Position numbers and translations under genes: made by a program | The notes under the pieces: model-generated | What the model was told of the DNA's origin: nothing | The model's database searches: none | Seen by the model: only the letters and a program-made list of their open reading frames with translations | Shown: positions 10,901 to 19,300 of the stretch, piece after piece | How the letters are laid out: every line of letters starts with the position of its first letter | Position numbering within the stretch: position 1 is the first letter of the stretch | NCBI RefSeq assembly: GCF_001995215.1 | Contig: NZ_MUXN01000002.1 | Coordinates: 535,380-599,379 of the forward strand | DNA: 64,000 nucleotides | Direction: 5' to 3' | Origin: Amycolatopsis azurea DSM 43854 | GTDB taxonomy: Bacteria; Actinomycetota; Actinomycetes; Mycobacteriales; Pseudonocardiaceae

Positions 10901-13656
10901 TCGCGCTCGGTGGTGAAGAGCCGCCGAGCGCACCGGAATCCCCTGACCTGCCTCGGTTCCTCACTGCGCTCGACACCCTTACCGCTACGGTGGTGCGCGA
11001 CGCGCTGAAGGCCGCCGAGAGTGGCACTGTCCTCGCGGACTGCCTGGACTTCGGGCCGCTGTCCCCGGCGGAACGCATTGCGGCGGCCGACGGGTTGCAT
11101 GCGTGGCTCGACCTCGGTGGAGATCGGCGACACCGGGCGTTCAAGCCCGCGCTGGCCCAGGCACTCCGGCTGGCCGGGATCGAGTTCACCGCCGAGCGCC
11201 CGGCTGGCCTTTCCGACGGGCCGAACCGGCGCTGGGTCGAGCTGAGCGGCGTGAAACGGGTCGGCGACGCGTTGATCCCGGCGTTCGGTTCCCTGGCCGG
11301 TGACCAGCTGCGGCTCATGCTGTGCTGGAACGCACCCGACGTCCGGACGCTCTTCGCCTGGGTCACACAGGACACGAGCGACGCGCCCGTCCTGGTCGCC
11401 GTATTCGGGACGCTTTCCGCGAGTCAGCGACGGGCGCTGAGCAAAGCCACCGCGGCCCGGCCGGAAAAGCCGGTGATCATGCTCGACGACATGGCACTGG
11501 CCTACCTCGCCGCCTATGGCGGTGGCCGGTTCGCGGCCACGGAACGCATCCTCCTGCCCTTCGCGACGACCAACCCGTACCACCCGCACGCGACGGGCAA
11601 CGTGCCGAGCGAGATGTTCAAAGGCCGGCAAGCGGAGCGGTCCGCCATCCTCGAGCGGCACGGGGCCAACCTGCTCTACGGCGGACGGCAGCTCGGCAAG
11701 TCGGCGGTGCTGCAGGCGGCGGCTCGCCGCTTCGAGGTCACGCCGGACAACATCGCGGTGTATCTCTCGCTGCCCGGATTCGGCGTGACGCGAAAGCCGG
11801 ACGCGCTCTGGGACATGATCGTCGCCGGGCTCGCCGAGCGGGGGATCACCGCGCCGGGCCAACGAGGACGGGATGCGGCCAAGCACGCCGAACGGGTCGT
11901 GAAGACCTGGTTGGGTGCGGATGCCCAACGACGGTTGGTGCTACTGCTCGACGAAAGCGACGAGTTCTTCGACGCGGACGCCACGACCGGCTTCGCGACG
12001 ACCACCCGCCTGCGTGACCTGATGAATTCGACGGAACGCCGGTTCAAGCCGGTCTTCGCGGGTCTGCACCAGGTTCAGCGGTTCGCGCAGCTGCCGAACC
12101 AGCCGCTCGCCGCCGCCCACTTCGGGGATGCGCTGGCGATCGGCCCGCTGGCCCCGGAACCCGCTTACCAGCTGATGTTCACGCCGATGGAAACATTGGG
12201 CATCTCGTTCTCGTCGGACGAGCTCATCCACCGTGTCCTGGCGTACTGCAACTACCAGCCCAAGCTCCTGCAGCTCGTCGGGGAAGCGCTCGTGCGGTCC
12301 GCGCACGAGCGACGCGAAGACAACCCGCGCTACGTGATCAACGACGACGAGCTCGAACGGGTCATCGGATCAGAAACAGTCCGGCAGAAGGTTCGAGAAG
12401 CAGTCCAGCTGACCCTGAACCTCGACTCGCGGTACAAGCTCATCGCCCTCGTGGTGGCCTTGGCCGCACTCGAGCACGGTGCCGATCGAACGATGGCGAC
12501 CGGCGAGCTGCGCGACGAATGCCACTCCTGGTGGTCCGCCGGCTTCACCGGGCAAGGAGCGGACGAGTTCCGGTCGCTCTTGGAGGAGATGAGCGGACTC
12601 GGCGTGCTCGCCGCGGCGGACGGAGGCTGGCGGCTGCGCTCCAGCAACGTCCTGCGCCTGCTGGGTTCGGCGCAGGACATCGAGGACGAGCTGTTCGGCT
12701 CGGAATGGCGGGCTCCGACGAGGCTCGCCGCCGAGAATGCCCGCCGCACGGTCGCCGACGGCCTGGCCGCCCCACTGACCGAGAAGCAGTTCGCCACGCT
12801 GATCGAACGCTCCAATCGCCTCCGGTTGGTGCTGGGCAGCCGCGCCACGGGCGCCGACCATGTGGAGCAGCTGCTCCAGGAGGAGGACCGCCGGGTCGGA
12901 GCGCGGTTCACTCTGGAGAAGGCGACGTCTCCGGAGAGCTATCGGCGCGAACTTCGCGGCGGTAAGCCCGGCGACCCGCACCGGGTCGTGTTCTGCGACC
13001 TGGGCGGGATGAAGGTCGAAAGCGCCTGGACCGCGGTCAACCAGGCGCTCGAGCTGCTGCCCATCGCCGGTGTGACCCGCACGGTGGTCGCGCTGGTCAG
13101 CGCCGACGCCGGCGAGGTGTTCTCCGCGACCTGTGGTTCGGATCGGGCCGATCTCGCCGACCTCGTTGTCCCCTTGCGCCGCGTCTCTGCGGACGGGCTC
13201 CGCTCGTGGTTCGGAGCGGACAACCTGACGACGTCCTTCAGCGACTCGGGTAGTCAGGCAGAGCTGCTCCAGATCACCGGGGGCTGGACGAACTTGCTGA
13301 ACCAAGCTGCGGAGCTGGCCGCGGGGGAGGCGCGAAGTGCCCGGCGGGTGTGCGACAAGATCCGCCAGCAGCTCGCCCGGCCGGAAGGCGCGGCAGAACT
13401 GGTCGACGCGGTTGGCTTAGCCACGATGCCCGCTTGCGCAGACGCGTTCGGCGAGTTCGTGAATTACGACGAGGCCCTCGCCACCGACGATCTCCTGGCG
13501 CTTCTTGACGACCACGGAGGAGCCGCGACCATGAACGTTCTGCGCAACTTGGACGTGCTCGTTGAGCGACCACAAGACGGCATGTGGGAGGCCGAACCGG
13601 TCATCGCGGCGGCTTGGCGTGTGTTCTCCACGTCACGCCGAGGCGTTGCTGACTGA
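7921..13656 (+). CDS. Giant STAND-like P-loop ATPase (1911 aa) of the extended Wadjet locus
   Basis: The N-terminal ~1200 residues are mostly alpha-helical, with coiled-coil-like stretches (e.g. residues ~220-330). A Pro/Val/Glu hinge near residues 416-435 is encoded by a tandem CCGGTG hexanucleotide. A STAND-type NTPase domain starts near residue 1225 with the typical lead-in TNPYHPHATGNVPSEMFKGR. Walker A is GGRQLGKS (K1260) and Walker B is LLLDESDEFF (D1344, E1345). A helical or winged-helix region follows. The last ~350 residues are unassigned. STAND ATPases often act as sensors or switches in defence and signalling, so this one may sense the invader or gate the nuclease; that is inference. 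ATG at 7921 has GGAAGG upstream. The double stop TGATAG ends the gene, 407 nt before jetA. Confidence 0.8.
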   Translation: MAAPHRRHRHDTDFGGPLGTTELLSEAATATDPDEAARLRSQAELAGLLDRLGDVVETALDLVTAEEFSRLVWRLPNPNRTNFLRDLRVPPAKRPTPMAARDGLTRLRAWPEERRMRALQLLVSPVRRALAPALTEWCESHDDDGLRQALTDDPAQASAVRLTVFADWQRGPASVAALRIALRSKLALPSWPSELVDAVVAACRKLEAVSGGAAVTVLPVPAPEVNELFKTAEQLREALAEAQRAAARVSAELADSRTASAEDLATIAALGPQAESAQALLEGASSESEFANCLVLAEKLEEAAERASRPDEHPELERFEGLEGPPEYGEMIASVRSAASELLESDDWDDARRSRAEGLTALARLVDAAAAGEPGVAVELHQTAQAALPGDLQPLLVIALMGRLGFRPDGEPEPRDTPVPVPVPVPEPEPRPAPLAVAPPAQQAATPDVSAPTDQPDDADQAADTEGRQLTAELLGAGKLALAHHAADIIGDDQFAEATRLLTLATAVRTESGTTAKELRDSLENLDLHGFDGHQAAQLALLTAAVRAALVMADPHAGELADELSGHFERQPHLTALTSAIGKASARGLLYNQALLAELAPIAVADNDIAAAAEAAAADRDRSRNLRFPRANQIAETWWAPNGLVGRAVAIAAADRREDIETAVGTLRKLSRRQDLVAELKTIDDSLRSSGSRSLEGASRRKIIEQVVESLDLVRVWVDAVRAEASAAHGTHPVPAQVTELRARVLEEREGASGELDVLRHESADPVLAAAAAACLALLEQSIDMLDGESLRGAEPDPRAVLNRDLLRCAPLRLSADLVPARPMTLDDIRLADRTGWETAFDERLAIEDFVAARTIVDAIAEEAGRDMTPLLDRLEQAVARSRAQVRGLATEIGGRVQKSARLGQLLESARSEVLAQLEAARPDRDDLDQVRRLLDEIDCRLPEYAAKAKAELWERVTSELNKAGQLVPENAADRIRARIDAGDLATAEEYLLVALGGEEPPSAPESPDLPRFLTALDTLTATVVRDALKAAESGTVLADCLDFGPLSPAERIAAADGLHAWLDLGGDRRHRAFKPALAQALRLAGIEFTAERPAGLSDGPNRRWVELSGVKRVGDALIPAFGSLAGDQLRLMLCWNAPDVRTLFAWVTQDTSDAPVLVAVFGTLSASQRRALSKATAARPEKPVIMLDDMALAYLAAYGGGRFAATERILLPFATTNPYHPHATGNVPSEMFKGRQAERSAILERHGANLLYGGRQLGKSAVLQAAARRFEVTPDNIAVYLSLPGFGVTRKPDALWDMIVAGLAERGITAPGQRGRDAAKHAERVVKTWLGADAQRRLVLLLDESDEFFDADATTGFATTTRLRDLMNSTERRFKPVFAGLHQVQRFAQLPNQPLAAAHFGDALAIGPLAPEPAYQLMFTPMETLGISFSSDELIHRVLAYCNYQPKLLQLVGEALVRSAHERREDNPRYVINDDELERVIGSETVRQKVREAVQLTLNLDSRYKLIALVVALAALEHGADRTMATGELRDECHSWWSAGFTGQGADEFRSLLEEMSGLGVLAAADGGWRLRSSNVLRLLGSAQDIEDELFGSEWRAPTRLAAENARRTVADGLAAPLTEKQFATLIERSNRLRLVLGSRATGADHVEQLLQEEDRRVGARFTLEKATSPESYRRELRGGKPGDPHRVVFCDLGGMKVESAWTAVNQALELLPIAGVTRTVVALVSADAGEVFSATCGSDRADLADLVVPLRRVSADGLRSWFGADNLTTSFSDSGSQAELLQITGGWTNLLNQAAELAAGEARSARRVCDKIRQQLARPEGAAELVDAVGLATMPACADAFGEFVNYDEALATDDLLALLDDHGGAATMNVLRNLDVLVERPQDGMWEAEPVIAAAWRVFSTSRRGVAD

Positions 13657-13736
13657 TAGCCGGCGAGCCGCCACCTGGCCAAAATTGTCGGTGGTGCTGG
13701 CTACGGTGAAAGAACACTCACTGAGGGGGAGCGGAG

Positions 13737-13847
13737 ATGGCTTCCCCGCGTTCCGGCGTGGCGGGACGGGCCCACCGTAGTCGTGCCGGACCTGCTACGG
13801 GCGACCGGGGCCGGGGGACGTGGCCGGCCTCCGGCAGCTCGCGATGA
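13737..13847 (+). CDS. Possible 36-aa leader ORF before jetA
   Basis: Within the 407-nt gap between the large ATPase gene and jetA there is a short ATG ORF with a good Shine-Dalgarno stretch (AGGGGGAGCGGAG) directly before it. The encoded 36 residues are basic and rich in Gly, Ser and Arg, with no recognisable motif. It could be a leader peptide for the jet genes, a remnant, or chance. Nothing else convincing lies between 13657 and 14063; I saw no strong promoter or hairpin. Confidence 0.2.
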   Translation: MASPRSGVAGRAHRSRAGPATGDRGRGTWPASGSSR

Positions 13848-14063
13848 CACCGCTGCGCGAGAGGAGATCAGCGGACAACGTCGAGAACGAACCCTTGAGC
13901 ACGACGAGGCGTTGCGGGAGGCGTTCTCGACGGGTAGGGAACGCCGCGGGCATCGAGCTTGCGGCTTCGCGACTCGACGTCGGCTGATAGGAGTCGGCGG
14001 CGTAACGGTGACGCGCTCGTAGCCGATCTTCCGGGCATCCACGCACCGAGGGGGTGGCACAAG

Positions 14064-15611
14064 ATGAGTGCTCCGCGGACCGTGGGCCGCGCCGTGTTCG
14101 ACGAGGCCTTTGGCGGGCGGGTGCGGGCACTCCTGCGAGCCCGGCCGGTCGCGGATGCGGCTGACAATGCGAGCCGGCAGTCCTGGGGCACCCACGACTA
14201 CGACGTCGTCACCCTTGCGCTCGCCGCCATCGACACGGTGATCTCCCGGCAGGGTTTCGAGGAAGAAGTGACCTACGACGAGGCTGTCAGCGGCCTGGCG
14301 AGGCTGGCGGCGAGCGCATGTCCCGAGCAGCCCTCCGAGGAACACGAAGCGGTCGCACGGTACGTCATCGATGCGCTGCTGAACCGCCGAGAACGCGAAG
14401 CCCCGTTCGCCTACCAGGTCTCGGACTTCTCGCTCGAACCTGACGGATCTGTGCAGCACCGGGCGATTGCGGTGGAGTTCCGGCTGCTGAGCGAGCACGA
14501 AGACCAGCAGCGGGGCGTGAACGTGCTGCGAGCGTCCGCGGACGCGATCAACGCGCTGGTCGGCGGGCTGGAATTCGACGTCGAGGACGAGCAGGCCGCG
14601 GTCGAGCTCATGCTCGACCGGCAGCTCAAGCGAGGGGCGTTCGGCCAGGCGGAGAAAGCCGCGGAGCGGTCGCGGCTGCTGTCGGTGCGCTACAGCGACG
14701 AACTGCGCACGCTCCTGACCGACACCGTGCGCGACATCCGTACAGTCCTCGACCGCTGGGCCCGGGACGTCCCGGCGCAGTTCGAGCGCAACCGGGTGCA
14801 TCTCGAGGAGCGGCTCGGCGCGGAGGGCAGGCTGCTCGACCACGTCCGGAGCGCCCTCGACACGGCGGAGGCGGATCCTGCGATCACCGCGGCGGCCGCC
14901 CGGATCGCGGGTCTGCTTGAAGAATGCCGTCGCCGGCACACCGAACTGCACGGCAGGCTGGTCGGCGCGCGGACGATCTTCCTCGACGAACAGCTTCGCC
15001 AGTCCTTCCGGCCGATCGGCGGGTTGCGCAACCCGGACATCGCCGACGGCGTGTTCCTGCCGCTGCTGACCATGGCCGCCGAAGACGCTGCGGAACCGGC
15101 CGAAGCGTTCGCCGTGTTCGCCGCGGGGCCACAGGTGCCCCGGATCGTGCGGTTCGCCGACCTGGTCGACGACCTGCTCGCACCGCGCCGAGAGCCCCGG
15201 ATCGACGAACCACCGCTCGACGACGAAGAACTTGGTGACCCGGACCCGCCCGCGGTCTCGCCCGAGATCCTGGCGGCCGCTACGGCTGTGGTCGACTCCG
15301 TTCCGTTGCCCGCCCGATTGTCGGTGTTGCTGCTCGCCGTCCGAGCCACCGACCTGCCTGGCGAGCTCGATCGAGGTGCTGTCGAGCGACTTGTCGCGCT
15401 CGCCGCGCTCTGGACCTACGCCCCGGAGAGCGCGGAAGACTTCTCCACCGCGGTCGACACCGCCGCCCGCATCCTCGGTCCGGCTGCGGTGGTCGACGCC
15501 GACGGCACCCTGATCGACGTACCGGGCTGGTCGGGAGACGACCTGATCGTGGCCGAAGACGAAGAAACACTCGCCCGTTGGGCCGCGACTTCCGTTCAGG
15601 AGGTGTCATGA
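14064..15611 (+). CDS. jetA: Wadjet JetA-like kleisin (MukF/MksF-type)
   Basis: This 515-aa, mostly helical protein sits in the kleisin position of a jetABCD operon. Kleisin subunits bridge the SMC heads and recruit the KITE subunit. Residues ~20-130 look like the N-terminal winged-helix/helical part. A long helical middle (residues ~150-310) includes DNA- or SMC-contact helices rich in Arg and Glu. An acidic linker (~365-390, EPPLDDEELGDPDPP) precedes the C-terminal domain. ATG at 14064 follows GAGGGGG at a proper distance; an in-frame TTG at 13959 lacks this and was rejected. The stop overlaps the jetB ATG (ATGA). Assignment rests on position, size and neighbours more than on a diagnostic motif. 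Confidence 0.75.
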   Translation: MSAPRTVGRAVFDEAFGGRVRALLRARPVADAADNASRQSWGTHDYDVVTLALAAIDTVISRQGFEEEVTYDEAVSGLARLAASACPEQPSEEHEAVARYVIDALLNRREREAPFAYQVSDFSLEPDGSVQHRAIAVEFRLLSEHEDQQRGVNVLRASADAINALVGGLEFDVEDEQAAVELMLDRQLKRGAFGQAEKAAERSRLLSVRYSDELRTLLTDTVRDIRTVLDRWARDVPAQFERNRVHLEERLGAEGRLLDHVRSALDTAEADPAITAAAARIAGLLEECRRRHTELHGRLVGARTIFLDEQLRQSFRPIGGLRNPDIADGVFLPLLTMAAEDAAEPAEAFAVFAAGPQVPRIVRFADLVDDLLAPRREPRIDEPPLDDEELGDPDPPAVSPEILAAATAVVDSVPLPARLSVLLLAVRATDLPGELDRGAVERLVALAALWTYAPESAEDFSTAVDTAARILGPAAVVDADGTLIDVPGWSGDDLIVAEDEETLARWAATSVQEVS

Positions 15612-16348
15612 CGCTCGGCCAGCAGGATCTTTCGGACGTCGGCGTACTCATCGGCTGCGCGCTCCGCCCGAAGCAGCGGCCCGGCGCCGATTCCGACTAC
15701 CGGACTCTGCTCGGGCGCTACCGCGAGGACGCGGAATTCCACAACGCGGTGACCAGTGTCCTCGACGGGCTGGACCTGCAAGTGCTGGCCGCCGGCGAGC
15801 TCGGCCTGGTGCTGGGCGCGCGCCGTGAATCGGTATTCGCGTACCGGCTCACGGATCTGCCCAACGTGAGCACAGTGGCCCACCGGCTGCTGGTCGGGCT
15901 GATCAGCGCGGCCATCGCGGCTTACGTGTTCCCGGTCCCGGCCGACTTCGACGACGACCGCGTTCGGTGGGTGTCGGTCGACGAGATCGAACGGTTCGTC
16001 CGCGACGCGTGCGATCGGCTCAAGCGCGCACCGGAACCCCAAATGCTGGAAGATGTGTCGTTCGAAGAAGCATGGCGGACGTATGACCGACTGTCTCCCG
16101 GGTATAAGGCTGATAGGGGGAAGGGACAGGGACGTCGCTCGGCCGCGTCCTCCACTTATTGGGTCGCGAACGTCTTGAACTGGATGGTCGACCAAGGCCT
16201 GGCGCGGCTGGCGCCGAACCGCGGCCCCGAGACTTTCCAACTCCTCGAACGCTTCCGCATCCAGGTCGGTGAGCTGGCGGGCAACGCGACCTACGAGCTG
16301 TTGGCCGCGAGGCGCCGTGGCGACCACACTCCGGTGGTGGGGACGTGA
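15608..16348 (+). CDS. jetB: Wadjet JetB-like KITE subunit (MukE/MksE-type)
   Basis: The 246-aa protein has the size of MukE/JetB KITE subunits, which bind the kleisin and help load DNA. Two winged-helix-like halves can be read: residues ~1-110, and ~135-246 around YWVANVLNWMVDQGLARL, which is typical of a wHTH in this family. GGAGGTGTC precedes the ATG, which lies in the jetA stop. Its own stop overlaps the GTG of jetC (GTGA). There is no catalytic motif, as expected. The call depends on size, predicted fold and synteny between kleisin-like and SMC genes. Confidence 0.78.
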   Translation: MTLGQQDLSDVGVLIGCALRPKQRPGADSDYRTLLGRYREDAEFHNAVTSVLDGLDLQVLAAGELGLVLGARRESVFAYRLTDLPNVSTVAHRLLVGLISAAIAAYVFPVPADFDDDRVRWVSVDEIERFVRDACDRLKRAPEPQMLEDVSFEEAWRTYDRLSPGYKADRGKGQGRRSAASSTYWVANVLNWMVDQGLARLAPNRGPETFQLLERFRIQVGELAGNATYELLAARRRGDHTPVVGT

Positions 16349-19300
16349 CCTACCAGCTTTCGTCCTTCCGCCTCGCAAACGTCGGGGACCGTGCCGCCCG
16401 CTTCACGGATCTGACACTGGACGTCTCGACGGCGGGCGAGCGAGCACCAGTCGACTCGATTCTCTGGCTGCGCAACGGCGGCGGGAAGTCAAGCCTGCTG
16501 TCTCTTTTCTTCGCGCTGTTGCTCCCGCTGCGCAAAGACTTCATGGGCAAGACGGTCAAGCGGCACATCGAGGACTACGTGTCCTCCGGCGACACGAGCC
16601 ATACAGTGGCGGAATGGGTGGCCCAGCCCGGCAGCGACGCCAGCCGGCCAGCCCGGCTGGTCACCGGCGCCGTCTACGAATGGGACGAACGGCGAAAGCC
16701 CGCCGACCCGGATCGCGACCGCGAGAAGCTCAAGGGCTGGTACTACAGCTTCTTCGCCGTCCCGGGTGTACTGGACCTGCTCGGTTTGCCGCTGCGCGAC
16801 GAATCCGGCCGGACGCGGACGATGGCCGAGTTCGTGAACGTGCTCAAGGAGATCGCGGCGGCCAATCCTCAGCAGTTCAGGTTCGTGATCACCCGCCAGC
16901 GTGGTGAGTGGACGGACGCGCTGACCGCGCGGAACCTCGATCCGGCGGTGTTCGCCTACCAGAAGCAGATGAACCATTCCGAGGGCGGCGTCGCCGGGCT
17001 GTTCGAATTCGCGACCACGGACAAGTTCATCGACTTCCTGATCGATCTGACGGTCGACAGCACGCAGCCCGACCTGGTCGCGAACAACCTGCGGAAGGTC
17101 GTCGACGTGCTCGCGCGCAAGCCCGGCCTGCTCGTCGACCGGGAATTCTGCGGGGAGCTGGAAGGCAGGCTGGAGCGGCTCGCCGAACGGCACATGCTGG
17201 CGAAGGCGGCGGCTGAGGCGGCTGCGGGAGCCCGCTCCTCCGCTTCCCAGCTTGCCGGAGCGTTCCGTACCGCGGCTTCGTCGCGGGAGGGCGACCGGGA
17301 GTGGCTGGCAGAAGAAGCGGACCGACTGGGGAACAGCGCTCGCACGCTGGATCGGGAGCGCAGCCGGGTCAACGACATCGCGAGCGAGCTGTACCGGGTC
17401 GCGGCGAACCACCGGAAGAAGACCGCGAAGGCTGAGTGGGAAAGGGCGACCACCACCGCGGGCGAAGCCAACAATAAGGACCTGGCGTGGCAGGCCGTGG
17501 TGCATCTCGCTGATCGGGTCGAAGCTCACCTTCACGCGGAGGACGTGCGGCAGCAGATCGCTCAGGAGGACCGGGAGACCGCTCCGTTGCGGGAAGCCCG
17601 TGACAACGCCGCCGTGACGCTCAAGGCCCGCTATGCGCAGCTCTCCGGGGAAGAACGCGAAGCCAAAACGATTGCGGATACGGCAGCCGGTGAGGCGCAA
17701 GCGGACGCGAAGACGGAAGGTGCTCGAGAGCAGCAGAACCGGAAACTGGCGTCCGAGGCGGGTGTGCGTGCCGAAACCGCTCGTGGTCGGCTGATCGAAA
17801 TCCGCGACGAGGTGGCCGTCGCCGTGACGCTGGGCGATCTCCCGGACGATCAGGTCGATCCTGCGACCGTCCTGGCCGAGACGAAGCAGAACCGCCGCGA
17901 GAAGGAGGATCTGCGAGGCCGGGTGCGGAAGCGGCGTGAGGCCCGGCCTCCGGTTCGCGGCGGGCTTGAAAAGCAGAGCCGGAAGCTGGCGACCGATCGC
18001 GCAGCCAAGAGCGCCGAACGCGACCGCCTCGATGACGACCGGCGCAAGCTCGTGGCCAGGGCCGACGCACTCGGGACGGACGTCCGGCTCGCCGAGCTGA
18101 CCCAGCTGGCCGCCGGAGCTCGCCTCGACCTGTGGACCGAGGCCGCGGACTTGCGGGCGGCACTCACCCGGGAGGCGTCGGCCGCCGAGTCGGCCGTCGT
18201 GGCCACGCGGGTGGACGCTGCCGAGGACAACCGCGCGCTGGACGGGCTCCAAGCCGACGACTTCTTGCCCACCACGCGCGACGCCGAACGGGCCGCGGAG
18301 GTGCTCGTGGCGGACGAGGTACCGGCGAGGCCGGGCTGGCAGATCCTGCGTGACCTGGTCACCGAGTCCGAGCGTGCATCAGTGCTGAAGAATCCCGGCG
18401 TCGCGGAACTCGCCGCCGGTGTGGTCGTCGCCGACGGCGATGCAGAGAATGCCCGCCGAGCTCTTGCTTCGATGCCGTGGCACGCCGTCGCGCACATCGC
18501 GGTATCCACCGTCACGCAGTTCGAACGGGCGGTGACCGCGACGCCGCCGGCACACTCGGTTTTCCCCAGCGAACCCGCGCTCTATGACCGCGATGCGGCG
18601 GAACACGCGCGAGCAGACCGTGAAGAGCGCAGGCGTGACCAGGACCGGCGGATCGCTGAGCTGCAGGAACAGGCGAAGTCGGACAGAGCATTGCTGGCGA
18701 CGCTGGAGTCGCTGCTCGAAGACTGCCCGGCGGGGCACCTCGATGCGCTGGAGAAGGCCGTCGAAGAGTGTGACGAGGCGATCTCGGGCATGAGCGATGC
18801 CGATCAGGTCGTCCGGGCGCAGATCGAGGAGCTGGACGAGCAGGAAGCGGAAGACGCGGCGACCGAAATCGTTTTGAGCGACGAGCTGAACCTGCTGGCG
18901 CAGCGGATCGAACGGCTGAACACGCTGGCGAAGCGGACCGCCGAACGACCAGGGATCGAGCTGGCGATAGTGCAGCTCGACAAGGAGATCGAGGTCCACA
19001 CCGGCATCGCCGACGAGGCCGCGAGCCGGGTGTCGGAGTTGCAGGAGGCGGAGCGAGCCGCTCGTGCGCTGGCCTCGCAGCACCAGGCGAACTGGAAGCG
19101 GTACGAACGGGATTCCACCCAGGTCACCCTGCTCGACGGCGATCGGGAGGCCGTCGTGACCGGCGACGGCGATCCGTTGTCGTGGCTGAGCAGCCGGTTC
19201 GCCGAGCTGGACTCGCAATGGCAGTCCGTGGCTTCCCAATCCGTGCTGGCCGAGCGTCTCACCGCACACCTCGAGCGAGGCAAACGGGCGGACCGGGCGC

